From contig JAMLHK010000006.1 of the NCBI GenBank assembly GCA_023957155.1, positions 124,001 through 188,000 on the forward strand: a stretch of 64,000 nucleotides of DNA, written 5' to 3'. The notes under the pieces were generated by a model that saw only the letters and a program-made list of their open reading frames with translations, was not told the origin of the DNA and searched no databases. The translations under genes were made by a program, and so were the position numbers. Source of the stretch: Chitinophagaceae bacterium (lineage in GTDB: Bacteria > Bacteroidota > Bacteroidia > Chitinophagales > Chitinophagaceae). Below are positions 45,060-54,300 of the stretch, piece after piece (the stretch's first letter is position 1; the number at the start of each line of letters is the position of its first letter).

Positions 45060-46112
45060 ATGGGTGAGGAATATCATAACGAGATTTCACGAAAGAAAAA
45101 TGTTTACCCGGTAAGCAGGTCGTTTAAAAAATATCTGAAGCGATACGGGAGAGAAGTGCAGCTGCCTATTTCCTATGAGTCGCTGACCTATTTCCAGGGC
45201 GCTATGCCCTGTTACAATAAAAAGGGACAGGATACTTTATGGGAAACGGTATTTTATCATCATTCGCTTACTGCTGAAATTCATCATGCGTTGATCAGGA
45301 TATACTCCCTGATCAAAGCGGCCGGCGCCAACCGGGCTGAAGATCATTTACATGTAGAGCGGATTGATTTTTGTGTATTTGGTAATTCGCAGCCTTTCCG
45401 GGTGAAGATCGTGAATAACTACAACGATGTATACAGTTATCTCTACATCAAAAAAGCGGACGCTTCCCGTATTTTGGGTTTGGAGCTGGAACATCTCCTT
45501 TCTCCTTATTATATCAACTACCTGGTAGATAATGATACCCTGATCGAAGAACATATAGCCGGTGTTCCGGGGGATATGTTCATCAAAGAATTTCTACATC
45601 AGCCGGATTTTAATCCCATACGTATTGCCAAGGAGTTTGTGAAATTTAACGAACGCTGCTTTGCCCGCCTGTTGGGCGATATGAGGAGCTATAATTTTGT
45701 ATTTGATATTACGCAGGATTTTGATGATGTGCAATTCTGCATACGTGCCATTGATTTTGACCAGCAGTCTTATGAAGGAAGAAAAAACTTTTATTTACCA
45801 CAATTTTTCAAAGAAAACAGGGTTTTTGTAGAATTGGTGCAGCAGCACCTGAATGCGGAAGTAATTATCCAGTACCAGCAGGAAGAACGTGCGCAGCTCT
45901 TTAAGCGCATAAAGGCACAACGGCACCGGCTGCGCGACTTAAAAGCCTCTGTTGATCAGGATGAGCTGTCACCTCCTGAAAAGATTGCGCAGCTGAAGAA
46001 GGAACTGGCCGAGTATTTTGACAATGATAAATTTCTACTATGTCATAGTATGGCTGAAGTGCTTCGGTTGCAGTTGAGAGAGCTTGTGGTGACGCATTTA
46101 CATAGCAGCTGA
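45060..46112 (+). CDS. Kinase-like protein, divergent and unnamed
   Basis: 350 residues without signal peptide. I see a possible kinase-fold core: LYIKKAD (Lys131/132), LIEEHIAGVPGDM (Glu163/164 and a hinge-like G-x-P), then LLGDMRSYNFVFD (Asp207, Asn212) and IRAIDFDQQSY (Asp232, Asp234), in the order of the catalytic loop and metal-binding segment of APH/choline kinase-like enzymes. The C-terminal about 80 residues are charged and coiled-coil-like (QHRLRDLKASVDQDELS). It starts 13 bases after the lipoprotein gene and ends 72 bases before mlaE. The assignment is an inference from motif order only. Confidence 0.5.
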   Translation: MGEEYHNEISRKKNVYPVSRSFKKYLKRYGREVQLPISYESLTYFQGAMPCYNKKGQDTLWETVFYHHSLTAEIHHALIRIYSLIKAAGANRAEDHLHVERIDFCVFGNSQPFRVKIVNNYNDVYSYLYIKKADASRILGLELEHLLSPYYINYLVDNDTLIEEHIAGVPGDMFIKEFLHQPDFNPIRIAKEFVKFNERCFARLLGDMRSYNFVFDITQDFDDVQFCIRAIDFDQQSYEGRKNFYLPQFFKENRVFVELVQQHLNAEVIIQYQQEERAQLFKRIKAQRHRLRDLKASVDQDELSPPEKIAQLKKELAEYFDNDKFLLCHSMAEVLRLQLRELVVTHLHSS

Positions 46113-46184
46113 CGGGAAGAAGCATCAGGGAATATGATGATTGATTACTTTCAGGTATTTTTGTCTGATCTTTAAATAGCCTTC

Positions 46185-46922
46185 ATGAATTTTTTTAACC
46201 ATTTTGGCCGCTATATACTGATGATCAGGGGGATGCTGACTAAACCCGAAAACTGGAGAATGTACTGGAAAGAGCTTATGCACCAGTGTTCGGATATCGG
46301 TATCGGATCATTAGGTATTGTTATGGTGGTCGCTTTGTTTATCGGTGCCGTGTCAACATTGCAAACGGCATACCAACTGGTAAGTAATCTTATTCCCAAG
46401 TCTACTATTGCGCAAATTGTGCGTGATACGGTCATTCTTGAGTTTGCTCCCACGATCACCTGTATTGTACTTGCCGGCGTTGTGGGCAGTAAAATTGCCA
46501 GTGAGTTGGGTAATATGCGGGTCAGTGAGCAGATTGACGCGCTTGAAATTATGGGGATCAACACCAAGGCCTACCTGATCATGCCGAAAATACTGGCATC
46601 GTTTATTATGATCCCGCTGCTGGTGATCATTGCCGGTGTGCTGGGTATATGGGGTGGAAGGTTAGCCGGCGTGATGTCCGGTATTCTTGCTCCTGAAGAG
46701 TTTGACGGGGGGCTCCTGAGCGGATTTCTCCCTTTTAATGTGGCATTTGCCTTGTATAAGGCCTATACTTTCGCTTTTATTATTTCCAGCATTCCTGCGT
46801 ATTTCGGCTATTTTGTACAGGGTGGCGCGCTTGAGATAGGGAAAGCCAGCACAACAGCGGTAGTTACCAGTTGTATCATGATACTGTTTGCCGATTATAT
46901 ATTGGCTGCATTACTCTTATAA
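46185..46922 (+). CDS. mlaE: MlaE-type permease of a phospholipid ABC transporter
   Basis: 245 residues with about 5-6 hydrophobic segments. The family pattern is visible in VALFIGAVSTLQTAYQLVS, EFAPTITCIVLAGVVGSKIASELGNMRVSEQIDALEIMGI and the later ILAPEEFDG. It is the inner-membrane permease of a Mla-like lipid transporter, which moves phospholipids between inner and outer membrane. mlaF follows after 15 bases. No mlaD-type MCE protein is seen next to it in the window. Confidence 0.9.
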   Translation: MNFFNHFGRYILMIRGMLTKPENWRMYWKELMHQCSDIGIGSLGIVMVVALFIGAVSTLQTAYQLVSNLIPKSTIAQIVRDTVILEFAPTITCIVLAGVVGSKIASELGNMRVSEQIDALEIMGINTKAYLIMPKILASFIMIPLLVIIAGVLGIWGGRLAGVMSGILAPEEFDGGLLSGFLPFNVAFALYKAYTFAFIISSIPAYFGYFVQGGALEIGKASTTAVVTSCIMILFADYILAALLL

Positions 46923-46937
46923 ATTGAATACGTTCGC

Positions 46938-47738
46938 ATGATTGAGATTAAAGATCTGAAAAAAAGTTTTGGTGACAAAGTGGTCATTAACGGGGTGAGT
47001 GCGGTGATGGAAACAGGAAAAGCCAACCTGATTATAGGTGCCAGTGGCAGTGGAAAAACGGTTTTAATGAAATGCCTGGTAGGATTGTTTGAGCCCGATA
47101 GCGGCGAAATATTATACAGTGGCCGGAACTTTACGGAGATGGAGAATGAAGGGAGAAAAGAATTGCGTCAGCAGATCGGTATGCTGTTCCAGGGATCGGC
47201 ATTGTTTGACAGTCAGACGGTAGAGCAGAATGTGATGTTCCCGCTGAATATGTTTACGCGGCTCACCTACCCGGAGAAAGTAAAAAAAGTAAACGAAGTG
47301 CTTGAACGCGTTAACCTGAAAGACGCCAATAAAAAATATCCTGCAGAAATAAGCGGTGGGATGAAAAAGCGGGTAGGTATTGCACGTGCTATTGTGTTGA
47401 ATCCGAAATATCTTTTTTGCGATGAGCCCAATTCGGGACTAGATCCGCAAACTTCACTGGTTATTGATAAGCTGATATATGAGGTGACCAAAGAATATAA
47501 TATGACTACGGTGATCAATACCCATGACATGAACAGTGTAATGGAGATTGGCGACCATATTATTTATATGCACCAGGGAGAGAAGGAATGGGAAGGAAAT
47601 AATAAGCAGATCATTTACAGTAAAAGCAAAAAGCTCAACGATTTTATTTTTGCGTCTGAATTTCTGCAGGATGTAAAAGAAATGCGTATGCTGGAAGCAG
47701 AAGGGAAAGCGCCGAATGGAAAAAACGGGAATAAATAA
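46938..47738 (+). CDS. mlaF: MlaF-type ATPase of a phospholipid ABC transporter
   Basis: 266 residues. The ATP-binding cassette has Walker A GASGSGKTVLMK, the signature ISGGMKKRVGIARAI (SGGM form, typical of Mla/Ttg2 ATPases), Walker B YLFCDEPNSGLDP and the H-loop INTHDMNS. It powers the MlaE permease encoded 15 bases upstream. The final codons lie inside a hairpin (47720-47751) that should end transcription. Confidence 0.92.
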   Translation: MIEIKDLKKSFGDKVVINGVSAVMETGKANLIIGASGSGKTVLMKCLVGLFEPDSGEILYSGRNFTEMENEGRKELRQQIGMLFQGSALFDSQTVEQNVMFPLNMFTRLTYPEKVKKVNEVLERVNLKDANKKYPAEISGGMKKRVGIARAIVLNPKYLFCDEPNSGLDPQTSLVIDKLIYEVTKEYNMTTVINTHDMNSVMEIGDHIIYMHQGEKEWEGNNKQIIYSKSKKLNDFIFASEFLQDVKEMRMLEAEGKAPNGKNGNK

Positions 47739-47751
47739 TATACCGTTTTTT
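47720..47751. terminator. Bidirectional terminator between mlaF and sucD
   Basis: AAAAAACGG (47720-47728) pairs perfectly with CCGTTTTTT (47743-47751). The loop contains the mlaF stop codon. A and T tracts flank the GC part, so it could work for both convergent genes. Confidence 0.7.
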
Positions 47752-47783
47752 AGGACATGTATTGAACTAACGCAGGAACCGGC

Positions 47784-48683
47784 TTAGATCTTAACGGGTT
47801 GTTTAACTGCTTTCATCGCCAGTACTTCAGCCATTGTTTTTCCGATATCTGCCGGGCTGTCGGCTACCGTGATGCCACATTCCCGCAGTATTTTCATCTT
47901 CGCGGCGGCGGTATCATCTGCTCCGCCGACAATGGCGCCTGCATGTCCCATACGCCTGCCGGCAGGTGCGGTTTGTCCCGCTATAAAACCTACCACCGGT
48001 TTGGTTCCATGTAATTTGATCCATGCAGCAGCCTCCGCTTCCATACCCCCGCCAATTTCACCGATCATGACAATGCCATCGGTTTCATCATCGTTCATAA
48101 ATAATTCTACCGCATCTCTGGTTGTAGTACCGATAATAGGATCTCCGCCAATACCAATTGCAGTTGATATGCCCAATCCTGCCTTGGCTACCTGGTCTGC
48201 CGCTTCATAAGTAAGCGTTCCCGATTTGGAGACAATACCAATCCTTCCTTTCTTAAAAATAAATCCCGGCATAATGCCTACTTTACATTCGCCGGCAGTA
48301 ATAACACCCGGGCAGTTTGGACCAATAAGCCTGGAATCCGTGCCGGAAAGATAATGTTTGGCTTTAACCATGTCCTGCACGGGGATACCTTCTGTTATAC
48401 AAATAATCAGGGCGATGCCTGCTTCAGCCGATTCTATGATCGCATCAGAAGCAAAAGCCGGCGGTACAAATATGATAGAAACATCAGCGCCGGTTTGTTT
48501 CACTGCATCTGCCACCGTATTGAATACCGGGCGGTCAAGATGCTGCTGACCTCCCTTTCCGGGGGTTACCCCCCCTACCACCTGCGTACCGTATTCGATC
48601 ATCTGGGTAGCATGAAAAGTTCCTTCCGTTCCGGTAAATCCCTGTACAATTATTTTTGACTGCTTGTTTACTAAAACCGACAT
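47784..48683 (-). CDS. sucD: Succinyl-CoA synthetase, alpha subunit
   Basis: 299 residues, full length. The N-terminal CoA-binding Rossmann domain has [25 protein letters not shown]. The phosphohistidine site is in [13 protein letters not shown]. Also present are GPNCPGVI and KSGTLTYEA, then [10 protein letters not shown]. It forms with the beta subunit (SucC) the TCA-cycle enzyme that makes ATP or GTP from succinyl-CoA. The beta subunit gene is not in the window, so the two are unlinked here. Confidence 0.96.
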   Translation of the reverse strand: MSVLVNKQSKIIVQGFTGTEGTFHATQMIEYGTQVVGGVTPGKGGQQHLDRPVFNTVADAVKQTGADVSIIFVPPAFASDAIIESAEAGIALIICITEGIPVQDMVKAKHYLSGTDSRLIGPNCPGVITAGECKVGIMPGFIFKKGRIGIVSKSGTLTYEAADQVAKAGLGISTAIGIGGDPIIGTTTRDAVELFMNDDETDGIVMIGEIGGGMEAEAAAWIKLHGTKPVVGFIAGQTAPAGRRMGHAGAIVGGADDTAAAKMKILRECGITVADSPADIGKTMAEVLAMKAVKQPVKI

Positions 48684-48858
48684 GATGTAAATAGTTACTA
48701 TGAAAGTAGATGCGCAAAAATAGGGGAATTTCAGGGATTATGAAGAAGCTGCCCAGATTTTGAAGTGCAATTCCTTGTTTTCCGGACTATATGCTGCTCT
48801 TATTCCTAGTATCTCCAAAAAGGCTGTTGCGTTATGTTATCGGGCTGTAAGAGGCTGT

Positions 48859-51276
48859 TTATTTTTCCTTTTCTAAGACCTCAAACCGCCGGGTAATACG
48901 CTCGCCCGCTTCATCAACAATTGTTATAAAATGTGTTCCGGGCGGGGGATTCAATGCCATCTGGTGCTGATGAATGGTGGTGCCTATAAAATCTTCATCT
49001 AAGTGCCAGAAAATTTTTGCTTCCGGTTTTTGATGAGCTGCCGTGAAAACCGTTCTTCCTCTTTGTCCGGAAATTTCGAGCGGAACATAAATTTTTGCCT
49101 CCGGCTCAGGATAGATCAGGGCTAAGGGTTTCCGTGTTTCCCAAACGGCACAACCGTCTTTGTACGGAGGTAACGGCTGGTAATCGAAATGTTTACGTTT
49201 ATAATACCATTCCATTACCGGTGGAAGCACCAGCCAGCTTTTATGTACCATAGCGGAAGGAGATATACAGTTTTCATTAACCCGGTATTGCTGACCCGGA
49301 TCTAAATGTATGAGGGTATGATAAGGGCAGAGCTGTACGTTGCCGGCTGCCGGTGAACCCTGTAGCGTATCAGTGTCTGTACAATCGGTATTGGCTCTGA
49401 AACCGGTTTGCCTGCATACGGAAACGGGAGTAAAGAGTCCCTCCGGTTCCGTAAACCAGGGCGATGCAGGTAACGCCCGGACAATATCAAACAGTACAGG
49501 CGCTGCAGTCTGCACCCCAATCAGCCCGGCTCGTCCTTCACCACTGCTATTGCCTACCCATACGGTAATTACAAAGCGGGAAGTAACTCCTATGGCCCAC
49601 GCATCCCGGAATCCAAAGCTGGTACCTGTTTTCCAGGCTACGCGCTGTGCCGCGCCGAATTGCTTCCACAGGGATTCCTCACCCGGACGCATTACTTCTT
49701 CCATTGCCTGGAACATATACCATATAGAAACCGGGTCTATAAAATTAAAGGTTGCGGATGGGCTGATATCACCGGCAGGAGAGGATCCGCTCCGGTTTGC
49801 GGGGTTTGTATAATAAGGCGCATGAAAATCCCGTGCTAATACCTTTCCTTTATTTTTCTTTGCGTGATTCAGTGTTCTTGCCATTCCTGCATATAGTCCG
49901 GCCAGGTCCCAGGGGGTAACTTCACATCCTCCCAGGATAAGCGACAGCCCATAATGATCTGCCGGCCGGTTTAAAGTACGGATACCTGTTTTCTTCAGGA
50001 GGTCATAAAACCGGGGGTATTTATAGTCGCGCAGCATACGTACTGCCGGTATGTTCAATGATCTTGATAATGCAAGATCAGCCGGTACAGCTCCGTCATA
50101 ATCCCGGTCGAAATTTTGCGGTGTATAGCCCCCGATCCGGGTAGGAATATCCGGAATGAGACTGTGCGGCAAGAGTAATCCGTCTGTTAACATACCGGCA
50201 TACAAAAAAGGCTTTAATGCGCTGCCCGGGCTTCGGGCGGAGGTAATCATATCCACATGACTCTGCAGCTCCGGGTTTTCCGGGTGGTATACGTTACCCG
50301 TATATGCCAGCGCTTTTCCTGTTTCTACATCTAATACCAGGGCGCAGGCGTTGTTAATGCCGTTGCCTTTTAAAATCCGGTGATGTTGTTCAACAATGCG
50401 GGTAACGGTATTTTGCAGGTTGCGGTTGATGGTGGTCTGAACCTGCGTATAACTGCCCTGAGGTGCTTCTTTCCTGAACCGTTGCAACAGGTGAGGCGCC
50501 AGTTGCGGTAAGGGCTGGGGGGCGTCTGGTAAGGGCTCAAGCTTGGCCAGCATACAGGTAGTGCTGTCTATTTTTTCTTCCCGGTATAGTTGATCTAAAA
50601 GACGGTTTCTTTTATGAAGCAAAACAGCCCTGTTTTTTCCGGGATGCACCAGAGAAGGTGCATTGGGCAGTACCGCTAAAGCCGCCATTTCCCCCCAGCT
50701 CAGCTTGTCTGCGCTTCTGCCGTAATATCGCCACGCAGCCGCATCCAGTCCAACTATATTACTGCCAAATGGTGCATGTGCTGCATATAAGGCCAGGATA
50801 CTGTTTTTGGAACGTGCTAATTCCAGTCTTACGGCTAAAATACTTTCAACCAGCTTCTGAAAAATATTCCTGCTTTTATTACGCGACAAACGGATGACCT
50901 GCATGGTAATGGTACTGCCGCCGCTTACGGTTTGTGCAGATTGCAGGTTTTGCTTTAATGCACGGAGCATGGCTAAGGGATCAATGCCCGGGTGATACCT
51001 GAAGCGTTTATCCTCAAAGCTGATGATACACTGCCTGAATTTCTCAGGCACATCATCATGATAGGGAAAGCGCCACTGCCCGTCTGCTGCTATGGCGGCA
51101 CCTAACAGTTCACCCTGTGCATCTTCTATAACATAAGAGGTGGGTGAGTGAAAGAGGGGATCAGGCAGGCAGAACCCGAACCATAACAGCCCGGCCATCA
51201 TCGCAATCCAAAATATGCGGCTTCTTGTTTTCAGCCTGCGAGCGTACCGGTATATGGCAGAAAGATAAGCTTTCAT
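48859..51276 (-). CDS. pbpC: Penicillin-binding protein 1C
   Basis: 805 residues. One membrane anchor near 20-38 is followed by the glycosyltransferase (SFEDKRFRYHPGIDPLA, GGSTITMQVIRLS) and the transpeptidase: SALK (SPGSALKPFLYAG), SLN (SRSLNIPAVRML) and KTG (WKTGTSFGFRDAW). The C-terminal about 90 residues are the PBP_C domain (RGRTVFTAAHQKPEAKIFWHL). It polymerises and crosslinks peptidoglycan. The upstream neighbour is the alpha-2-macroglobulin gene, 50 bases away, as in many Gram-negatives including E. coli (yfhM-pbpC). Confidence 0.95.
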   Translation of the reverse strand: MKAYLSAIYRYARRLKTRSRIFWIAMMAGLLWFGFCLPDPLFHSPTSYVIEDAQGELLGAAIAADGQWRFPYHDDVPEKFRQCIISFEDKRFRYHPGIDPLAMLRALKQNLQSAQTVSGGSTITMQVIRLSRNKSRNIFQKLVESILAVRLELARSKNSILALYAAHAPFGSNIVGLDAAAWRYYGRSADKLSWGEMAALAVLPNAPSLVHPGKNRAVLLHKRNRLLDQLYREEKIDSTTCMLAKLEPLPDAPQPLPQLAPHLLQRFRKEAPQGSYTQVQTTINRNLQNTVTRIVEQHHRILKGNGINNACALVLDVETGKALAYTGNVYHPENPELQSHVDMITSARSPGSALKPFLYAGMLTDGLLLPHSLIPDIPTRIGGYTPQNFDRDYDGAVPADLALSRSLNIPAVRMLRDYKYPRFYDLLKKTGIRTLNRPADHYGLSLILGGCEVTPWDLAGLYAGMARTLNHAKKNKGKVLARDFHAPYYTNPANRSGSSPAGDISPSATFNFIDPVSIWYMFQAMEEVMRPGEESLWKQFGAAQRVAWKTGTSFGFRDAWAIGVTSRFVITVWVGNSSGEGRAGLIGVQTAAPVLFDIVRALPASPWFTEPEGLFTPVSVCRQTGFRANTDCTDTDTLQGSPAAGNVQLCPYHTLIHLDPGQQYRVNENCISPSAMVHKSWLVLPPVMEWYYKRKHFDYQPLPPYKDGCAVWETRKPLALIYPEPEAKIYVPLEISGQRGRTVFTAAHQKPEAKIFWHLDEDFIGTTIHQHQMALNPPPGTHFITIVDEAGERITRRFEVLEKEK

Positions 51277-51326
51277 TAATCATTCAGTTAATCAGCTCCT
51301 GCAGTTGCAGCGCATGATATCTCAAA

Positions 51327-54300
51327 TCATTTCACTTCTACCCATTTGCCTTTTACCCCGGCACTGATGGTCTCATCATACATTGCTTCACAGTATGCGC
51401 CGGGTAAGAAATATCTTCCTTTATATGCTGCGTTCAGCATCACGTAATAGGTAAGGGTTTCGCCTTCTTTAATATCAAAATGCGTATACACCCGGTCATC
51501 ACGGATGTCGAGGTAATTATAGGGAGAAGAAGTATAGCTCCCTTCGTTATTTAACATACGGGTATTGAGTATTTCCCATCCGCCAGGGAAAAGCTGGGTC
51601 AGCGTCATGTTGCGGTATTTACCCCTGATGCCCGGATTGCGGATGCTTACCCTGGCTACAAAATCTGTTCCCTGTTCGATGCTTTCTGTGTTTACCGGGT
51701 TCCCGTTTAAGGTTACATAATCTACTTTTACAGATAACACATCGGGGTTGTTCTTCACTTCTGTTTCTTCCCCGGTAAGCGGCTGCCCCTGTATGATCAG
51801 CCGTGCATATAATATGTTTGTTCCTTTATTGATAACCGTGATTTTTTTATTGTTATCCGTCAGGCTCACCGGGATTTGTATCACCGGGGATGCAGAGCTG
51901 ATGTTCATGCTTTTTCCATTAACACCTGCAGCTGCCTGAATTTTCTTCCCGTCATTCGTATCGGTTCCGCAATATGCCGCAATAGCGATCAGGCTGTAGG
52001 CCGTGGTTTGGGTACTGTACCAGTTATCGGTAGCCAGCCGGGCCGTAACCACTTTCAGCACCTCACTGGCTTCTTTTCGTTTATTCATTAACGTGAGTGC
52101 TTCAAGCACCATCGCTTCATCACGCAGTCCCGAGCCATAGGAAATACCCGGCATCTGGCGTTCTTTAAAGGAATACGGTAACCCGGCAATTAAATCTGAT
52201 GCCACCTCTTGTTGTCCGGTCAGCTGATAGGCAGCGGCTAATCTCCACCCTGCTTCCGGCGACAGGTATTTGAATTCTTTCAGCCGGTTCATAGCGCCCA
52301 ACTCGGGGGCTTTGGCTAAAGCCAGCAGGTAAAGGCGATATGCCTGGGTCAGATCGCCGCCATAAAAGTTTGTGGTGGAAGGCATCCAGCGGGTTGCCTT
52401 ATTTCGCTGGTAGATCAGCCATTGCTGCAATAGCTCCGCCGGAACGATATATCCTTTCTCCCTGGCTTTAAGTAGAAAGTGTCCGGCATAGCTGGTGCCC
52501 CATTCATCGCTTTCCGCCAGTCCCGGCCAATAGCTGAACCCGCCATCCGGAAGCTGAAAATTTTTATACCGCTCAATACCGGCACGGATGTTTCTTTCCG
52601 TTTCCGCTTTTTTGCGGTCGCTTAGATCGGTTAACTGGCTGAGCACTAACTGGGGAAATACGGCAGAGGTAATTTGCTCAATACATCCATGCGGATATTG
52701 TATTAAATAGTCTAATCTTTTTTCGAGGTTCACAGGAGGTATGCCGGATAGCTCAAGCGTAGCTTTTCCGTTACCTGGTATGCCTAAAGGGATCGCTGTT
52801 TCATTCCATTGCTGCCCGGCGTGAAGCTCAGATGCCGCTACACGGGTCATTACCGGGTTCGGGTTGCGAACATCCAGCTCCACCTCGTAGGTTGCTTTTT
52901 CACTACCGCCTGAAGCCGTGAGCTGTACTTTACCCACGCCGGTATTTTCTTTCACTTTTACATCAAAGTAGAGCATCTTTTCTCCCGGAGAGGTAAAATC
53001 TACCTGTTGGGAAGCGTTACCCACGGTTTCCAGGTAGGCATTGCTATGAAGTGTTACGGTAACACGGGATATGTTTTTCTCCATGGCAAAAACCGTAACG
53101 GGCAGTTTAATGTTTTCCGTTGGACTTAACACCCGGGGCAGCGTGCCGAGGAGCATCAGCGGTTTTTTTACCGTGATTGTTTTTTCGGAGAAGCCGTAGG
53201 CATTTCCTCCGGAGGCAACAACCATCGTTCTTACTGAGCCGATATAGGGAGGTAATTGGAAGCGGTGGGTTTGCTTTTCTCCCTTTTTTAAATGAAATGG
53301 CCCGAGGTATTTAACTACGGGCTTGAAGCGGTTAGCCCGGCTTTCTTTGGCTCCTCCGCCTGCTGTTTCATCGCCTCCAATGGTTAATATCCGCTCAAGT
53401 TCCGCTCCCCACGCGCCGATTACGTTGTCGAACATATCCCAGCTTTTTACACCAAGCGCTTCTCTTGCAAAAAAGGCATCGTGCGGGTTGGGTGTCTTAA
53501 AGCGGGTAAGATCAAGCAGCCCGTCGTCTACAATGGCTACGCAATACGTCATAGGCAGTCCCGATGTTTCGGAAACGGTGATGTCTGTTTGTTGCTCGGG
53601 GCGTATAACATCCGGCATCTGTATCACCGGTTTGATCACGGTGCTTTTATCTTCAACCAATATGGGAATGACACCGTACATCCGAATGGGCAGATCATTT
53701 ATGGTTTGGGCATGAGGTTGTATCAGGCTTACATTGGCATAGATATTGGGCGCCATGCCGGCTTCTGCTTTAAAGGTATATGGTGTTTGACCGTCCTGCA
53801 TATCCAGCCAGTCTGTTTTAATAACCCTGCTGCCCGATTCAATGCTGATCAATGCCCGGCTGCCTTTACTGCCGGGTATTTGCAGGGTAATATTGTCTCC
53901 TACGTTATACTTCTCTTTATCGGAAGTAAAAGACAGCATGGCTGCTGCGGAAGGATCATCGGTATTGCCGCGGGTTTGCCACCAGGGATCATCAAAGTAT
54001 ACCACCTGTCCTGTTGTATGCCTGCTGCCGAGATCCCTGACCAAAACGAGGTAGCGGCCCCATTCACCACCCGGTGCGGATAAATTCCATTTACCCGAGC
54101 CGTTGGTTAAGCGAACGGTATCCTTCTTTAGTAATTTGTTATACGTGTTTTGTGTAAAATTGCTGAAGCCATCGCCGGTATTATCCCACCACCAGCGCCA
54201 GCTTACACGGTAAAGCGTTACTTCCATCCGTTGTGTTCCGGGTAGTGCATTCCCTTTTGCATCTACATTTACAACAGGCAGCTCATAGTTTTTATCGGTC

